64,000 bases of DNA from JAZREA01 sp045660545 (GCA_045660545.1 JAZREA010000025.1:1-64000), one strand, 5' to 3'; positions 27,710 to 36,852 are shown, counted from the stretch's first letter. Translations and numbers: made by a program. Notes: generated from the letters alone by a model not told the origin.

Positions 27710-28420
27710 TTAATTTTTATTATTTACAACTGTTCCTATTTTTTCGCCGTTTATAACTTTTATAATATTTTCGGGATTATCAAGGCCAAAGACCAAAAGC
27801 GGAATGTCGTTGTCCATACAAAGCGACGACGCCGTAGAGTCCATAACTTTAAGCCCCTTGCTGATGACGTCTAAATATGTAAGGTGGTCGAATCTTACCG
27901 CATCTGCGTTTAAGTTCGGGTCGCTGTCGTAAACGCCGTCAACGTTCTTCGCCAAAAGGATGGCATCAGCGTCGATTTCAGCAGCTCTTAGGGCAGCTGC
28001 CGTATCTGTCGAGAAGAACGGATTACCCGAACCGCAGGCAAAGATTACAACCCTGCCCTTTTCCAAGTGACGAACAGCTCTGTTACGGATATAAAGCTCT
28101 GCAAACTGTCTCATCTCAACAGCGGTTTGCACCCTCGTATCCACGCCCCTTTGCTCCAAGGCGTCCTGAAGAGCCAAAGCGTTGATTGTAGTCGCGAGCA
28201 TTCCCATATGGTCGGCCCTTGTTCTGTCCATATTCTCGCCGCTTCTGCCTCGCCAGAAGTTACCTCCTCCACAAACGATTGCAACCTCTACGCCCATTTG
28301 CACGGCAATTTTAATCTGGTCGCAAATCTTGCCGATTGTATCGTCGTCAAGTCCTGTCTTTTTCTCTCCTGCGAGCGCTTCGCCGCTTACTTTTAATATT
28401 ATTCTCTTATATTTTGGCAT
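27710..28420 (-). CDS. pyrH: UMP kinase
   Basis: Converts UMP to UDP; member of the amino-acid kinase fold, not related to eukaryotic UMP/CMP kinase. 236 residues. N-terminal KRIILKVSGEALAG, then GGGNFWRG (about 52-59) and the ADHMGMLATTINALALQDAL stretch, and the nucleotide-binding CGSGNPFFSTDTAAALRA. GGAGG before ATG. First gene of the long minus-strand operon reaching polC. The usual upstream partners rpsB and tsf are absent here. Confidence 0.97.
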   Translation of the reverse strand: MPKYKRIILKVSGEALAGEKKTGLDDDTIGKICDQIKIAVQMGVEVAIVCGGGNFWRGRSGENMDRTRADHMGMLATTINALALQDALEQRGVDTRVQTAVEMRQFAELYIRNRAVRHLEKGRVVIFACGSGNPFFSTDTAAALRAAEIDADAILLAKNVDGVYDSDPNLNADAVRFDHLTYLDVISKGLKVMDSTASSLCMDNDIPLLVFGLDNPENIIKVINGEKIGTVVNNKN

Positions 28421-28493
28421 TTTTATCCTCCGAACTTACTCCATTACAGTTCCGATTTTTATGCTGTAATAAAATATTTATTTTCTTTCTATA

Positions 28494-28522
28494 ATATTAT
28501 CAAAAAAAAGCCTAAATGTAAA
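28494..28522 (-). promoter_or_regulatory. Promoter of the pyrH-frr-uppS-cdsA-dxr-rseP-ispG-polC operon
   Basis: Minus strand TTTACA (28517-28522), 17-base spacer rich in T, TAATAT (28494-28499). Confidence 0.7.
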
Positions 28523-28654
28523 GTACTTAAATACTTTTTTGGCCTGTTTTGAAATTATTTTGAAAATCGTTTTTGAGTATTTTAGAGCATTTTAGAGAAA
28601 AAACGAGAAAAACAGAGGTTTGAAAAAACAAATCAAAATATTTACAAAAACCTA

Positions 28655-28683
28655 TTGACATAAATGGAAACATATTGTATTAT
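28655..28683 (+). promoter_or_regulatory. rplM-rpsI promoter
   Basis: TTGACA (28655-28660), 17 bases, TATTAT (28678-28683). The leader to ATG 28719 is only about 30 bases, too short for the known L13 leader RNA. Confidence 0.85.
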
Positions 28684-28718
28684 ATTAGAGTCGTAATTTT
28701 GACAAGGAGGTAATTTTA

Positions 28719-29156
28719 ATGAGCACATATATGGCAAACGCTAAAGAGCTTGAAAGAGAATGGTACATTATTGACGCTGCAAACAAGCCTCTTGGACGTG
28801 TGGCAGCTGCTGCGGCTACTATTCTTCGCGGCAAACACAAGCCTACTTACACGCCTCACGCTGACTGCGGTGATTTCGTTATAATCATCAATTCGGACAA
28901 GGCTGTTCTTACAGGCAACAAGGCTGAACAGAAAATGTGGTATCGTCATACAGGTTATGTTGGCGGTCTTAAAGCTGTTAAATACTCTGACTTGATGGCT
29001 AATCGTTCTGAAAAGGCTATGGAACTCGCTGTTTGGGGCATGCTTCCTCACAACAGTATCGGTAGAAACGCGCTTACAAGATGCCGCATCTTTAAGGATG
29101 CTGACCACAAGCACAGCGCTCAGAAGCCCATCGTTTGGGACAGAGAAATTAAGTAG
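28719..29156 (+). CDS. rplM: 50S ribosomal protein L13
   Basis: Large-subunit protein binding 23S rRNA early in assembly. 145 residues. Typical N-terminus (REWYIIDAANKPLGRVA), then GDFVIIINSDKAVLTGNK and the signature WGMLPHNSIGRNALTR. A strong AAGGAGG precedes ATG. Paired with rpsI 13 bases downstream, as in nearly all bacteria. Confidence 0.98.
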   Translation: MSTYMANAKELEREWYIIDAANKPLGRVAAAAATILRGKHKPTYTPHADCGDFVIIINSDKAVLTGNKAEQKMWYRHTGYVGGLKAVKYSDLMANRSEKAMELAVWGMLPHNSIGRNALTRCRIFKDADHKHSAQKPIVWDREIK

Positions 29157-29169
29157 GAGGGTGAATTAA

Positions 29170-29556
29170 ATGGCTGGATACTACGGTACAGGTAGAAGAA
29201 AAAAATCAATCGCCAGGGTTCGTCTTGTTCCCGGAACAGGCGCTATCACTATTAACAAGCGCGACATCGAAGACTACTTTGGCTTAGATACTCTTAAACT
29301 GATTGTTCGTCAACCGTTAGAGGCTACAGGCCTTACAGGCAAGTTTGACGTTATCGCAAACGTTGTTGGCGGCGGCGTAACAGGTCAGGCAGGTGCTATC
29401 CGTCACGGTATAGCTCGTGCACTTTTGCAGGTTGATGCTGAAAACAGACCTATCCTTAAAAAGAACGGTTACTTAACACGTGACCCACGTATGAAGGAAC
29501 GTAAGAAATACGGTCTTAAAGCAGCTCGTCGTGCACCACAGTTTAGTAAGAGATAA
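29170..29556 (+). CDS. rpsI: 30S ribosomal protein S9
   Basis: Small-subunit head protein whose C-terminal tail reaches the P-site tRNA. 128 residues. Begins YYGTGRRKKSIARVRLVPG; signature GGGVTGQAGAIRHGIARALL; basic tail ending PQFSKR, the universal S9 end. Two hairpin terminators follow. Confidence 0.98.
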   Translation: MAGYYGTGRRKKSIARVRLVPGTGAITINKRDIEDYFGLDTLKLIVRQPLEATGLTGKFDVIANVVGGGVTGQAGAIRHGIARALLQVDAENRPILKKNGYLTRDPRMKERKKYGLKAARRAPQFSKR

Positions 29557-29574
29557 TTGGTTTTACGACTATTT

Positions 29575-29605
29575 AAAAAGACTTCGCTTTTGCGAAGTCT
29601 TTTTT
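29575..29605 (+). terminator. rpsI terminator
   Basis: AAAAAGACTTCGC/GCGAAGTCTTTTT hairpin with TTTT loop and T tail. Confidence 0.95.
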
Positions 29606-29612
29606 ATTTAAC

Positions 29613-29648
29613 AAAAAACACCGCCCAACATAATGGCGGTGTTTTTTA
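29613..29648 (-). terminator. Bidirectional terminator after the GH88 gene
   Basis: AAAAAACACCGCC/GGCGGTGTTTTTT, loop of nine. It works in both directions and probably ends the convergent GH88 transcript. The 80 bases between it and the GH88 stop hold nothing else. Confidence 0.85.
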
Positions 29649-29730
29649 TGTAAAAATTAACCAGCAAAACGCCAAAAGAGTTAAGGTAAATGTTTTGCAC
29701 GGTACTATAACAACTTGTTTAACTCATATT

Positions 29731-30927
29731 TTACCAATACATTTCCCAGTCGGGCTTTAAATATCTTACAAGGGCTTCTAAATAGAAATAGTCTCCATAA
29801 ACCGCGCATTCTTCAATTCCCTGGCCTTGCGGAAGCGCGTGGGTAACCCTATTAATCAGTCCGTCGTATTCATGGCCTATATCCCCTGTGCAATTATCTA
29901 TAACCGACTCTAACAACATGGCTGATGCGTTTTGGTACAACTGCTTTTCCTTAGCGTCGTCAAGCATTTTTGCCATTTGATGAAGTCCGCAGGCAGATAT
30001 TACCGCACACGAGCTGTCTTTTGGCTGGTCGCTTGGCTCTGTGAAGATATAATCCCAATAAGGAATATTGTCGCCCGGCAAACGATTAAGAAAATAGTTG
30101 GTTACATCGGTATGAAGAGAACGGATAGTTTCGTCGCCTGTATACGCATAAGATACCGGAAAACCATAAACACCCCACGAATGACCTCTCCCCCAACACG
30201 ATTCATCAGAATAGCCCTGGAAGGTTAAGCCTCTTACAGGGGAGGCGTCCTTTGGGTCAAACTGATAGTGGTGGTAAGAGGAGCCGTCTTCTCTTATTAA
30301 ATACTTTTTGGTTGTAAGGCTTTGTTGATACGCGGCATCAAAATAGTCTTTATTATTTATTTCCTTGCCTGCCCAAAACAGAAAAGGAGCATTTAAAAGC
30401 GAGTCCATCATCGTTCTGCAACCGCTGCCGTCATCCCAATCACGATACAAACGGATAATGAACTTACCTTCTTTGGAGTAGCTATGTTCATAAAAAAACT
30501 TTGCGGCATCAAGCGCAATTTCCCGCGCTTTCTCATCGCCTGTAACCTTGTACTGTGCAACCATTGACGGCGAATATATAAAACCTACATCATGGTCGTG
30601 TACATTAATTTTTTCATCTATATTTTTCTTGTAATACGGCAGATGGCTCTGTGCAATTTCCTTAAAGATTTTTTCACCCGTAAGCTCATAAGCAAGCCAA
30701 TAGCAACCTGTATACATGCCCGATTCCCAGTTGATATCTTGCTCCATTTTGTACTTGAAATTGCTTGAATAAGTAAGAGGGAAGCCCTCTCCATTGGACT
30801 TATAATTTAAAACAAGCTTATCACACGCCTTTTGCGCGGCGGTTATAAGTTTTTCTTTCGAAATCTCGTGCTTAGTCTCAAACCTTTCGGGATGTTTTAA
30901 CTTTACTCTTGAAGTTGATTTTTCCAT
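29731..30927 (-). CDS. Glycoside hydrolase family 88 (unsaturated glucuronyl hydrolase)
   Basis: Removes the 4,5-unsaturated uronic acid left at the non-reducing end of oligosaccharides by a polysaccharide lyase, using enol-ether hydration. 398 residues, no signal peptide, so cytosolic. The (alpha/alpha)6 barrel shows HDHDVGFIY at 110-118, with Asp 113 in the place of the first catalytic Asp, and RTMMDSLLN at 171-179 with Asp 175 in place of the second; WGRGHSWG and SSCAVISACGL follow. It stands alone between terminators and the mntP gene but complements the heparinase-type lyase at 14.1-16.1 kb. Substrate could be glycosaminoglycan, gellan or xanthan fragments. Confidence 0.92.
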   Translation of the reverse strand: MEKSTSRVKLKHPERFETKHEISKEKLITAAQKACDKLVLNYKSNGEGFPLTYSSNFKYKMEQDINWESGMYTGCYWLAYELTGEKIFKEIAQSHLPYYKKNIDEKINVHDHDVGFIYSPSMVAQYKVTGDEKAREIALDAAKFFYEHSYSKEGKFIIRLYRDWDDGSGCRTMMDSLLNAPFLFWAGKEINNKDYFDAAYQQSLTTKKYLIREDGSSYHHYQFDPKDASPVRGLTFQGYSDESCWGRGHSWGVYGFPVSYAYTGDETIRSLHTDVTNYFLNRLPGDNIPYWDYIFTEPSDQPKDSSCAVISACGLHQMAKMLDDAKEKQLYQNASAMLLESVIDNCTGDIGHEYDGLINRVTHALPQGQGIEECAVYGDYFYLEALVRYLKPDWEMYW

Positions 30928-30965
30928 AAACCTCCAACTCTCCCCTTGTTTTTTTGTTATGTAAT

Positions 30966-31535
30966 TTATCCGAGCAAATGCTCTATTAAAATTTTAATTC
31001 CTAAGAATATAAGGATTGCTCCTCCTGCGATTTGCGCCTTTTTGCCAAACTTATCTCCAAAGAGGCTACCTATTCTGACGCCCAAAGCTGAAAGGACAAA
31101 CGTTGTGGCACCGATAAGAGCAACTGCGCCCCAAATCCCCGTGCCATCTTCAGACATGGCAATCAGTATTCCCGACGCCAAAGCGTCAACGGAAGTCGCA
31201 AGAGCCATGGTAAACATCGTCTTGACAGAAAAGTCGCCGTTGTTACAGTTACACTCGTCCTCGTCGCCAAAGGCTTCCTTTAACATATTGCCGCCGATTA
31301 ACGAAAGCAACACAAAGGCAATCCAGTGGTCGAAAGCTACTATCTGCGCCGCAAAAAAGCTCGCCAGAAAATAACCGATTAAAGGCATAAGCGCCTGAAA
31401 GCCACCAAACCAAAGCCCGCATTTTGCCATATTAGCAAGCCTCGCCTTTGGTGCGGCAAGCCCCTTACAAACCGAAACGGCAAAGGCGTCCATACTAAGT
31501 CCTACTGCTAAAATAAAAATCTCATAAAATTTCAT
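30966..31535 (-). CDS. mntP: Manganese efflux pump MntP
   Basis: Six-segment membrane protein that exports Mn2+. 189 residues from ATG 31535, preceded by AGGGG; a longer in-frame reading upstream has no ribosome site. Two mirrored halves each carry the family motif: LAVGLSMDAFAVSVCKG near the start and ALATSVDALASGI in the second half, with the metal-binding Asp residues. A loop with ECNCNN lies between. No yybP-ykoY (manganese) riboswitch is seen; the promoter is only about 55 bases away. The gene is monocistronic, ending near GH88. Confidence 0.93.
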   Translation of the reverse strand: MKFYEIFILAVGLSMDAFAVSVCKGLAAPKARLANMAKCGLWFGGFQALMPLIGYFLASFFAAQIVAFDHWIAFVLLSLIGGNMLKEAFGDEDECNCNNGDFSVKTMFTMALATSVDALASGILIAMSEDGTGIWGAVALIGATTFVLSALGVRIGSLFGDKFGKKAQIAGGAILIFLGIKILIEHLLG

Positions 31536-31592
31536 AAAAACCCCTAAATATATATTCTCCGAAAAATCGGGCAGCATAAACAAACATCAGTT

Positions 31593-31621
31593 ATTTTAAC
31601 ACATCTCTCCCATAGTGTCAA
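31593..31621 (-). promoter_or_regulatory. mntP promoter
   Basis: Minus strand TTGACA (31616-31621), 17 bases, TAAAAT (31593-31598), directly beyond the yycI stop. Confidence 0.8.
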
Positions 31622-31625
31622 AAAT

Positions 31626-32399
31626 CTATTTGAGCAAGTCGCCGTTACGCATATCGTAGTAGAAAACCCTGTTGTCAGAAGTCTTAATCTGCCACACAGG
31701 CGCAGCTGTAACGCGCACCGTTTCGCTCCTTGTGCCGACATAGTAGCCTGTTCGCAAGCCGACTATGTCTATGCGTTTATCGTTTTCGTTCTCTGTTGCA
31801 AAATTTATTAAAATCTCGGGCAGGGACACCGTCTCGGCGAGGCTGCCTTCGGAAACCGTGTCGCCCAACATATTATATGCGCTTATGCTTACAATCTTGT
31901 CGTCTTTTGTTTGTGCAAATATGTATGAATCGAAAAACACCTTGCCCTCGAATTTGAGGTAAAAATATATTCCTTCCTCCGTCTCTTCCTTTCTGTAACT
32001 GACGTCCGCCAAAAGCCCCGACTCTTTTAAAGCCTTTTCCACCTTAGACGACGGCAGGTTATAAAACGAAGAGGCCTCGTCGGGAGTAAACGTAAAGGAA
32101 TTACGGGACGCATCAACATCGCCCGACAGAAGCTGTGCCTGATACAAGGTTGCATCAAGTACGTCGTTCATATTGGAATACGAATTTTCCACGTTGCAGA
32201 CCTTTATGCTTTCATAGTTATTCTTCAAAAGCCTGGCGTCTATGCCGACATTTTTAATATTAAGAACTTCTATTGTCTGTGCAACAAGCTCGTCACTCAG
32301 CGCGCTGCTGCCGAAATCGCCGAAATATATGAAAAACAAAAAGATGTTAACGATAGCAAAAACGACTATTAGTATTGTCTTTATCTTGTTCCATTCCAT
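31626..32399 (-). CDS. yycI: YycI-family regulatory membrane protein
   Basis: Single-pass membrane protein, 257 residues: a cytosolic MEWNKIKT, membrane segment 9-25, then an extracytoplasmic YycI domain made of repeated beta-alpha units (YFYLKFEGKVFFDSYIFA; YYVGTRSETVRVTAAPVW; ending NRVFYYDMRNGDLL). In Bacillus YycI and YycH bind the WalK histidine kinase and tune cell-wall turnover. Directly follows yycH by 15 bases. WalR and WalK genes are not in the window, which is unusual. Confidence 0.85.
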   Translation of the reverse strand: MEWNKIKTILIVVFAIVNIFLFFIYFGDFGSSALSDELVAQTIEVLNIKNVGIDARLLKNNYESIKVCNVENSYSNMNDVLDATLYQAQLLSGDVDASRNSFTFTPDEASSFYNLPSSKVEKALKESGLLADVSYRKEETEEGIYFYLKFEGKVFFDSYIFAQTKDDKIVSISAYNMLGDTVSEGSLAETVSLPEILINFATENENDKRIDIVGLRTGYYVGTRSETVRVTAAPVWQIKTSDNRVFYYDMRNGDLLK

Positions 32400-32414
32400 A
32401 AAATCACCTTAGCT

Positions 32415-33866
32415 TTACTCATCCTCGCCAACGACCAAAACGTCGTTGCTGTTATCAACCCTAAACGCCCATTTCGGCTTTATTTCGCCCTCGGCCTTTA
32501 AGTCGTAGCACTTATAGACGTCGGTTATTGTTATCTTGCTCGCGCCATAGGTGCTGTAAAGAGAATCTATCGCCGCCAGAACAGGACCGACAGATGTCCT
32601 GCTTTGTGCATCTGTAATATCCGCGATATGCATCCTAAACGATGTAATAACCCCGTTATCCACCTCGGCAATTACCGCGTGGCCGCCTACGCTTCCATAG
32701 TTGACCGTTATGCCGTTATACATATTCGTAAAGGCTACGGTGTATTTGTTATCCTTATTATCCGCAAGGTCGGAGCTAAGGTGGAGGTTCAGTGAATCTG
32801 CGCTGATTTGCGCCTCCTTACAAAGCTCGCCCACAAGGCTTAGCACATCGTTTACCGCCTGGCGACAGTTGGGCGCAGTGTTGGACTTTTTAAGCCCTTT
32901 TTTGCTGGAAACCGCGCTGTATTCAACAGTGCCGTCGGCGTAGTAGCTTATTGTCGCGTTGTTTTCTACATACGTAATCTTTCCGTCGTTTTGCACCGCT
33001 TTTCGAAGGGAGCTGGGGCTATAACCAAAAGACGAAAGCGACTTCTCCGCAAAACGCTCTAAGTCGGCACGGTCTTTAAACGCCCTTTGCAAAACAATAT
33101 CCTTCTCCATCGTATTACCGACAGAAACGTTTATAAGTGCAAGAGGCGAAAGGGTAACTTTCCTTTCAATCTCGGCGGAGTCGTCATAAGAAGAGTCGAG
33201 GTTTATCTCAAAGGCGAACATATCGTTTTGATATTTGCCGTATGTGTTTTCCTCTATGAACTTTAAAAGGCTTGTGCCGTTACATTTAAAGCTATACTCG
33301 TAGGCGGAACCGTCCTCTTCGTCAAAAAGCGAGATATAGCACGTGTTGGTAACAACCTCGGGCGTAATTATAAAGCCGGAAACCTTACCAAACTGGTCGA
33401 ATCTGCCGGAAGACGAAGCCACGTCATAAAAGCGATTTAAGTTAGCAACATCTATGTCGTAACCGAAGTCTATGTATAACGACTTACCCTTAAACAAATT
33501 TTCCCACTGCTCGTAGGAAATCTTACGCGTGGTAACGGCGGCAGACTTAAACGCACCCATCGTCTCGCTGACATAGCCTCTGGCTATGTCATAGCCGTCT
33601 GTGCCTACGTAGTAAACCTCTCTGGCTCCTCCTCCGTTGACTATTATGCGCTTTGGCTCGGTAAGCTTCTGGTAAAACTCTTCCCCGTCAAGCGCACGGG
33701 CATCAAAGCCAAAGACCTTGCGGACGATGGCGTTGTTTTTTATCGGGTCTAAAAACGAATAGCCACCCGGCCAGAGATTGCCGTCAAACCAAATCTGTGC
33801 GGAAAGCTGAATACTGTTGACGATAAGCAATATTAAAATAAATGACTTGATATGCTCTTTTTTCAA
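32415..33866 (-). CDS. yycH: YycH-family regulatory membrane protein
   Basis: Partner of YycI; 483 residues. A cytosolic start (KKEHIKSFIL), one membrane segment, then a large extracytoplasmic region beginning SAQIWFDGNLWPGGYSF, the opening typical of YycH. I use TTG 33866, ten bases after GAGAGG; an earlier TTG (33884) would place that site inside the gene. Together with yycI probably one transcript coming from the region after 33960. Confidence 0.82.
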   Translation of the reverse strand: MKKEHIKSFILILLIVNSIQLSAQIWFDGNLWPGGYSFLDPIKNNAIVRKVFGFDARALDGEEFYQKLTEPKRIIVNGGGAREVYYVGTDGYDIARGYVSETMGAFKSAAVTTRKISYEQWENLFKGKSLYIDFGYDIDVANLNRFYDVASSSGRFDQFGKVSGFIITPEVVTNTCYISLFDEEDGSAYEYSFKCNGTSLLKFIEENTYGKYQNDMFAFEINLDSSYDDSAEIERKVTLSPLALINVSVGNTMEKDIVLQRAFKDRADLERFAEKSLSSFGYSPSSLRKAVQNDGKITYVENNATISYYADGTVEYSAVSSKKGLKKSNTAPNCRQAVNDVLSLVGELCKEAQISADSLNLHLSSDLADNKDNKYTVAFTNMYNGITVNYGSVGGHAVIAEVDNGVITSFRMHIADITDAQSRTSVGPVLAAIDSLYSTYGASKITITDVYKCYDLKAEGEIKPKWAFRVDNSNDVLVVGEDE

Positions 33867-33930
33867 AACGGGATTACCTCTCAAATATTATAAAAATCGT
33901 GCATAAAAGAAAAACTGCTTTTGATAAAAC

Positions 33931-33960
33931 AGGCTGTGCAGCAAAAAGCATACACAGCCT
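33931..33960 (-). terminator. Terminator after the secreted protein gene
   Basis: Minus strand AGGCTGTG...CACAGCCT, a long loop, then GTTTTATC. Moderate strength. Confidence 0.65.
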
Positions 33961-33975
33961 TAAAAATTTAACAGA

Positions 33976-34419
33976 TTATTTACCCGGAACCTTTGTAACG
34001 TCAATCTTGACGCTGTTAAGAGTTCCTATAAAGTTGGCACCCAGGTAGGTTATTTCAAGCGGAACCGTCTGGTTCTCAAGGCCTGCCTCTGCGTAGCACA
34101 CAAGAGCGTTCTTGCCCCTTGCAAGAGTAATCTTTTTAAAGAAAAGGCCGCTTGCGCCTATTGTCCAAGTGTACGGAGACTTTTTATAAACTCCGTTGTC
34201 GTAAGTATAGATTGTAACAGTAGCACCCTTTTTGCCATAGCCCGAGATTATATAGGACATATCAAAGGTGGCGGACTTATCCGTAGGCGGGTTTGTGATA
34301 ACAATAATGTTGTTGGAGTTGCCTGTGGAGGTCGGGTACAAAACTTCAGGAGCTGCAAAGGCAACCGTAGAAATTAACACCACTACAACGCACAAAGAAG
34401 CTATAATCTTTTTAAGCAT
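33976..34419 (-). CDS. Secreted protein of unknown function
   Basis: 147 residues. A clear signal peptide (MLKKIIASLCVVVVLISTVAFA, cleavage after AFA) is followed by an all-beta sequence rich in Gly, Thr and Tyr (ISGYGKKGATVTIYTY; RGKNALVCYAEAG), which resembles a bacterial Ig-like or Big_-type single domain. No family assigned. ATG 34419 follows AAGGAGTG; an in-frame GTG three codons earlier overlaps this site. Divergent from the DUF378 gene across an AT-rich gap of about 200 bases. Confidence 0.75.
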   Translation of the reverse strand: MLKKIIASLCVVVVLISTVAFAAPEVLYPTSTGNSNNIIVITNPPTDKSATFDMSYIISGYGKKGATVTIYTYDNGVYKKSPYTWTIGASGLFFKKITLARGKNALVCYAEAGLENQTVPLEITYLGANFIGTLNSVKIDVTKVPGK

Positions 34420-34622
34420 TAATATCACTCCTTATCTATTACATATACAAAAAAATTACAATTTTCCTTATATATATTATAATACATATTAACAACTATT
34501 TATATTACAAAAATATTACAGTTTTGTTACAAAAACCGATAACAATAATTAACAGAATATTTAAAATATAATTTGCAAAAATAACAATGTAAAACGTCGC
34601 AAATAAAAAAGGAGTGTTTTAA

Positions 34623-34829
34623 ATGGACATAACCGCACTTATATTAATGATTATTGGTGCTCTTAACTGGGGCAGCATAGGTATCTTTAATTTCGACATC
34701 GTCGGCGCAATCTTCGGAGGACAGTCCTCTCTTATCAGCAGAGTGATTTTTACGATTGTAGGTCTTGCGGGGCTTTGGGGAATCACTTTGTTATTCAAAG
34801 ACAAAAACAACTATGTCAACGGTAAATAA
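34623..34829 (+). CDS. DUF378 small membrane protein
   Basis: 68 residues. Two membrane segments (2-24 and about 40-60) separated by a short loop; the pattern ALILMIIGALNWGSIGIF with NFD is the DUF378 hallmark. The family's role is not established. AAAGGAG precedes ATG and a strong terminator follows, so it is a single-gene transcript. Confidence 0.9.
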   Translation: MDITALILMIIGALNWGSIGIFNFDIVGAIFGGQSSLISRVIFTIVGLAGLWGITLLFKDKNNYVNGK

Positions 34830-34837
34830 CAAAAACA

Positions 34838-34878
34838 CAGCACGGATTTCCAAAACGAAGTCCGTGCTGATTTTATTC
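34838..34878 (+). terminator. Bidirectional terminator between DUF378 and ABC-F genes
   Basis: 13-bp stem CAGCACGGATTTC/GAAGTCCGTGCTG followed by ATTTTATT. It overlaps the 3' end of the convergent ABC-F gene. Confidence 0.85.
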
Positions 34879-36786
34879 AAGCCCTGAAAGCTTTTCGCTG
34901 CTGCTCTCCCATTCGCTGTACAAAGATTCAAGCTTTTTGTTCATCTCTTCAATTTCCTTGGAAATCGACAGGCTCTTTTCGTAGTCTGTTGCGTTTTCCG
35001 GCAGAAGCAAAAGCTCTTCCAGTTCTGAAATTTTCGACTCTGTAAGCTGGATTTGTTCCTCGGCTTTTGCTATTGCATTTTTCACCTTACGAAGCTCTGC
35101 CTCGTGCTGCTTTTTCGCCTTGTATTCCAGCTTGGATGAACTATCCTTTGTATCGGCGGCAGACAGGGCGGCCGCAGGCTCGCTCCTTTTATCAACAAAA
35201 TAGTCATAACCGCCGTTATACAGACTGACCTTTGCGGTGTCCATATAATAAATTTTAGTCGCAAGCTTATTTATGAAATATCGGTCATGCGAAACCACAA
35301 ACATCGTACCCTCATATTCCAAAAGCGCCTTTTCCAGCGCCTCACGCGACTTGATGTCGAGGTGGTTGGTAGGCTCGTCCAGAATCAAAAAGTCGGCACC
35401 CAAAAGCATAAGCTTAATTAGCGCTATTCTGGCACGTTCTCCGCCGCTTAAACTGCTTATCGGCGTGAATACGTCGTCGTTTTTGAACAAAAACGTCGCC
35501 ATAGCGTTTCTGACCTCGGTCATCGTCATATTGGGATATTCGTCCCATATTTCGTCTATTGCTTCCTTTTCGGGAGACAGGTTTTGCTGCTTTTGGTCGA
35601 AGTATCCTATACTTATATTTGCTCCCGTTTTAACATTCCCGTCAAGCGGCGTAAGCTCTCCGGTTATTATCTTAAACAGCGTCGTCTTGCCGCATCCGTT
35701 AGCACCGAGCAAAAAGACGCGCTCGCCTCTGTTTATATCAATATCGGTGTTTTCAAACAAAGTTACGCCGTCAAAGCCCATTTTAAGCCCCTTACAGCGA
35801 AGCACCTCGTTTGGGCCGCCGCCCTTGGACTTAAAGCGAAAGTCCACAGATTCATTCAAAGCCTCGGGCCTTGTAAGTGTCTTTTCCAGCCTGTCGATTT
35901 GCTTTTGCTTGCTTTCGGCAGTTTTTATATTCTTTTCACGGTTCCAGCGCTTTTGCTGCTCGATTATGCCCTCGATTCTTTTTATCTCGCGGGTTGTGTT
36001 TTCGTACGCGTGGAGAAGAGACTTTTCGCGCTCTTCTTTTTGCAATATGTACGAGGAATAGTTGCCGTTATATACAGTAAGCTTTTGGTTTTCAAGCTCA
36101 AAGGTCTTGTTGGTTACTCTGTCGAGAAAATATCTGTCGTGCGAGATTATAACAACCGCGCCCTTATAGTCCTTTAAAAAACCTTCAAGCCACTCGGTAG
36201 AGGCAATGTCTAAGTGGTTGGTAGGCTCGTCGAGCAAAAGTATGTTGCTTTTACCGAGCAAAAGCTTACAAAGCACCACCCTGGTCTGCTGACCGCCGCT
36301 TAAAGTAGAAAAATCAGTGTCAAAGTCGTCTTCCGTAAAGCCCAGCCCCATAAGACTCGCCCTGGCGATATTTTTATACACATATCCGCCGTTTTTTTCA
36401 TACTCTTCGGTAAGGGCGTGTTGCTCCTCCGCAAGCCTCTCTGCATCACCTACGCCCTCGGTTATTCTGGTCTCGATTGACTTTAACCTGTTTTCTATAT
36501 CAATTAACGGCTTATAGACCGTCATCAGCTCTCCCCAAAGAGTCTTTTGGGTGTTTATGCGCGCGTGCTGCTGCATATAGCCGATGTCGGTCTGTTTGCT
36601 TATAAAAAGTTCTCCTCCGTCACTTTTGATTTCATCAGTCAGGATTTTAAAAAGTGTGGACTTGCCCGCTCCGTTTACGCCGACAAAGCCTATCTTGTCG
36701 TTGTCGCTTATAGAGAAAGAAACCTTGTCAAACAGCGTTTTAGTTCCATATTCCTTTTTCAAATCAGACGCGTTAATTAAAATCAT
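34873..36786 (-). CDS. ABC-F family ATPase
   Basis: Soluble protein with two ATP-binding cassettes and no membrane domain; ABC-F proteins act on the ribosome E site in translation control or antibiotic resistance. 637 residues. First Walker A GVNGAGKST (about 36-44), signature LSGGQQTR, Walker B ILLLDEPTNHLD; a charged P-site linker of about 60 residues between cassettes; second Walker A GANGCGKTT, signature LSGGERAR, Walker B FLILDEPTNHLD. C-terminal coiled coil (about 555-637) as in YdiF/Uup-type proteins, favouring a housekeeping role over drug resistance. Confidence 0.92.
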   Translation of the reverse strand: MILINASDLKKEYGTKTLFDKVSFSISDNDKIGFVGVNGAGKSTLFKILTDEIKSDGGELFISKQTDIGYMQQHARINTQKTLWGELMTVYKPLIDIENRLKSIETRITEGVGDAERLAEEQHALTEEYEKNGGYVYKNIARASLMGLGFTEDDFDTDFSTLSGGQQTRVVLCKLLLGKSNILLLDEPTNHLDIASTEWLEGFLKDYKGAVVIISHDRYFLDRVTNKTFELENQKLTVYNGNYSSYILQKEEREKSLLHAYENTTREIKRIEGIIEQQKRWNREKNIKTAESKQKQIDRLEKTLTRPEALNESVDFRFKSKGGGPNEVLRCKGLKMGFDGVTLFENTDIDINRGERVFLLGANGCGKTTLFKIITGELTPLDGNVKTGANISIGYFDQKQQNLSPEKEAIDEIWDEYPNMTMTEVRNAMATFLFKNDDVFTPISSLSGGERARIALIKLMLLGADFLILDEPTNHLDIKSREALEKALLEYEGTMFVVSHDRYFINKLATKIYYMDTAKVSLYNGGYDYFVDKRSEPAAALSAADTKDSSSKLEYKAKKQHEAELRKVKNAIAKAEEQIQLTESKISELEELLLLPENATDYEKSLSISKEIEEMNKKLESLYSEWESSSEKLSGLE

Positions 36787-36852
36787 ATTCGGGCCTCTCC
36801 TGTTGTTTTTTGCCTATTTATTATACATTATCGGGGTAAAAAAATCAACCTT

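Noticed and set aside
28540..28640. Regulatory element in the pyrH-rplM intergenic region.
   Set aside because: AT-rich with short repeats of TTTTGA and TTTAGAG but no stem or known site beyond the two promoters.
28684..28718. An L13 leader RNA before rplM.
   Set aside because: The leader is only about 30 bases long.
31536..31592. A manganese (yybP-ykoY) riboswitch before mntP.
   Set aside because: The promoter is too near the start to leave room for the RNA.
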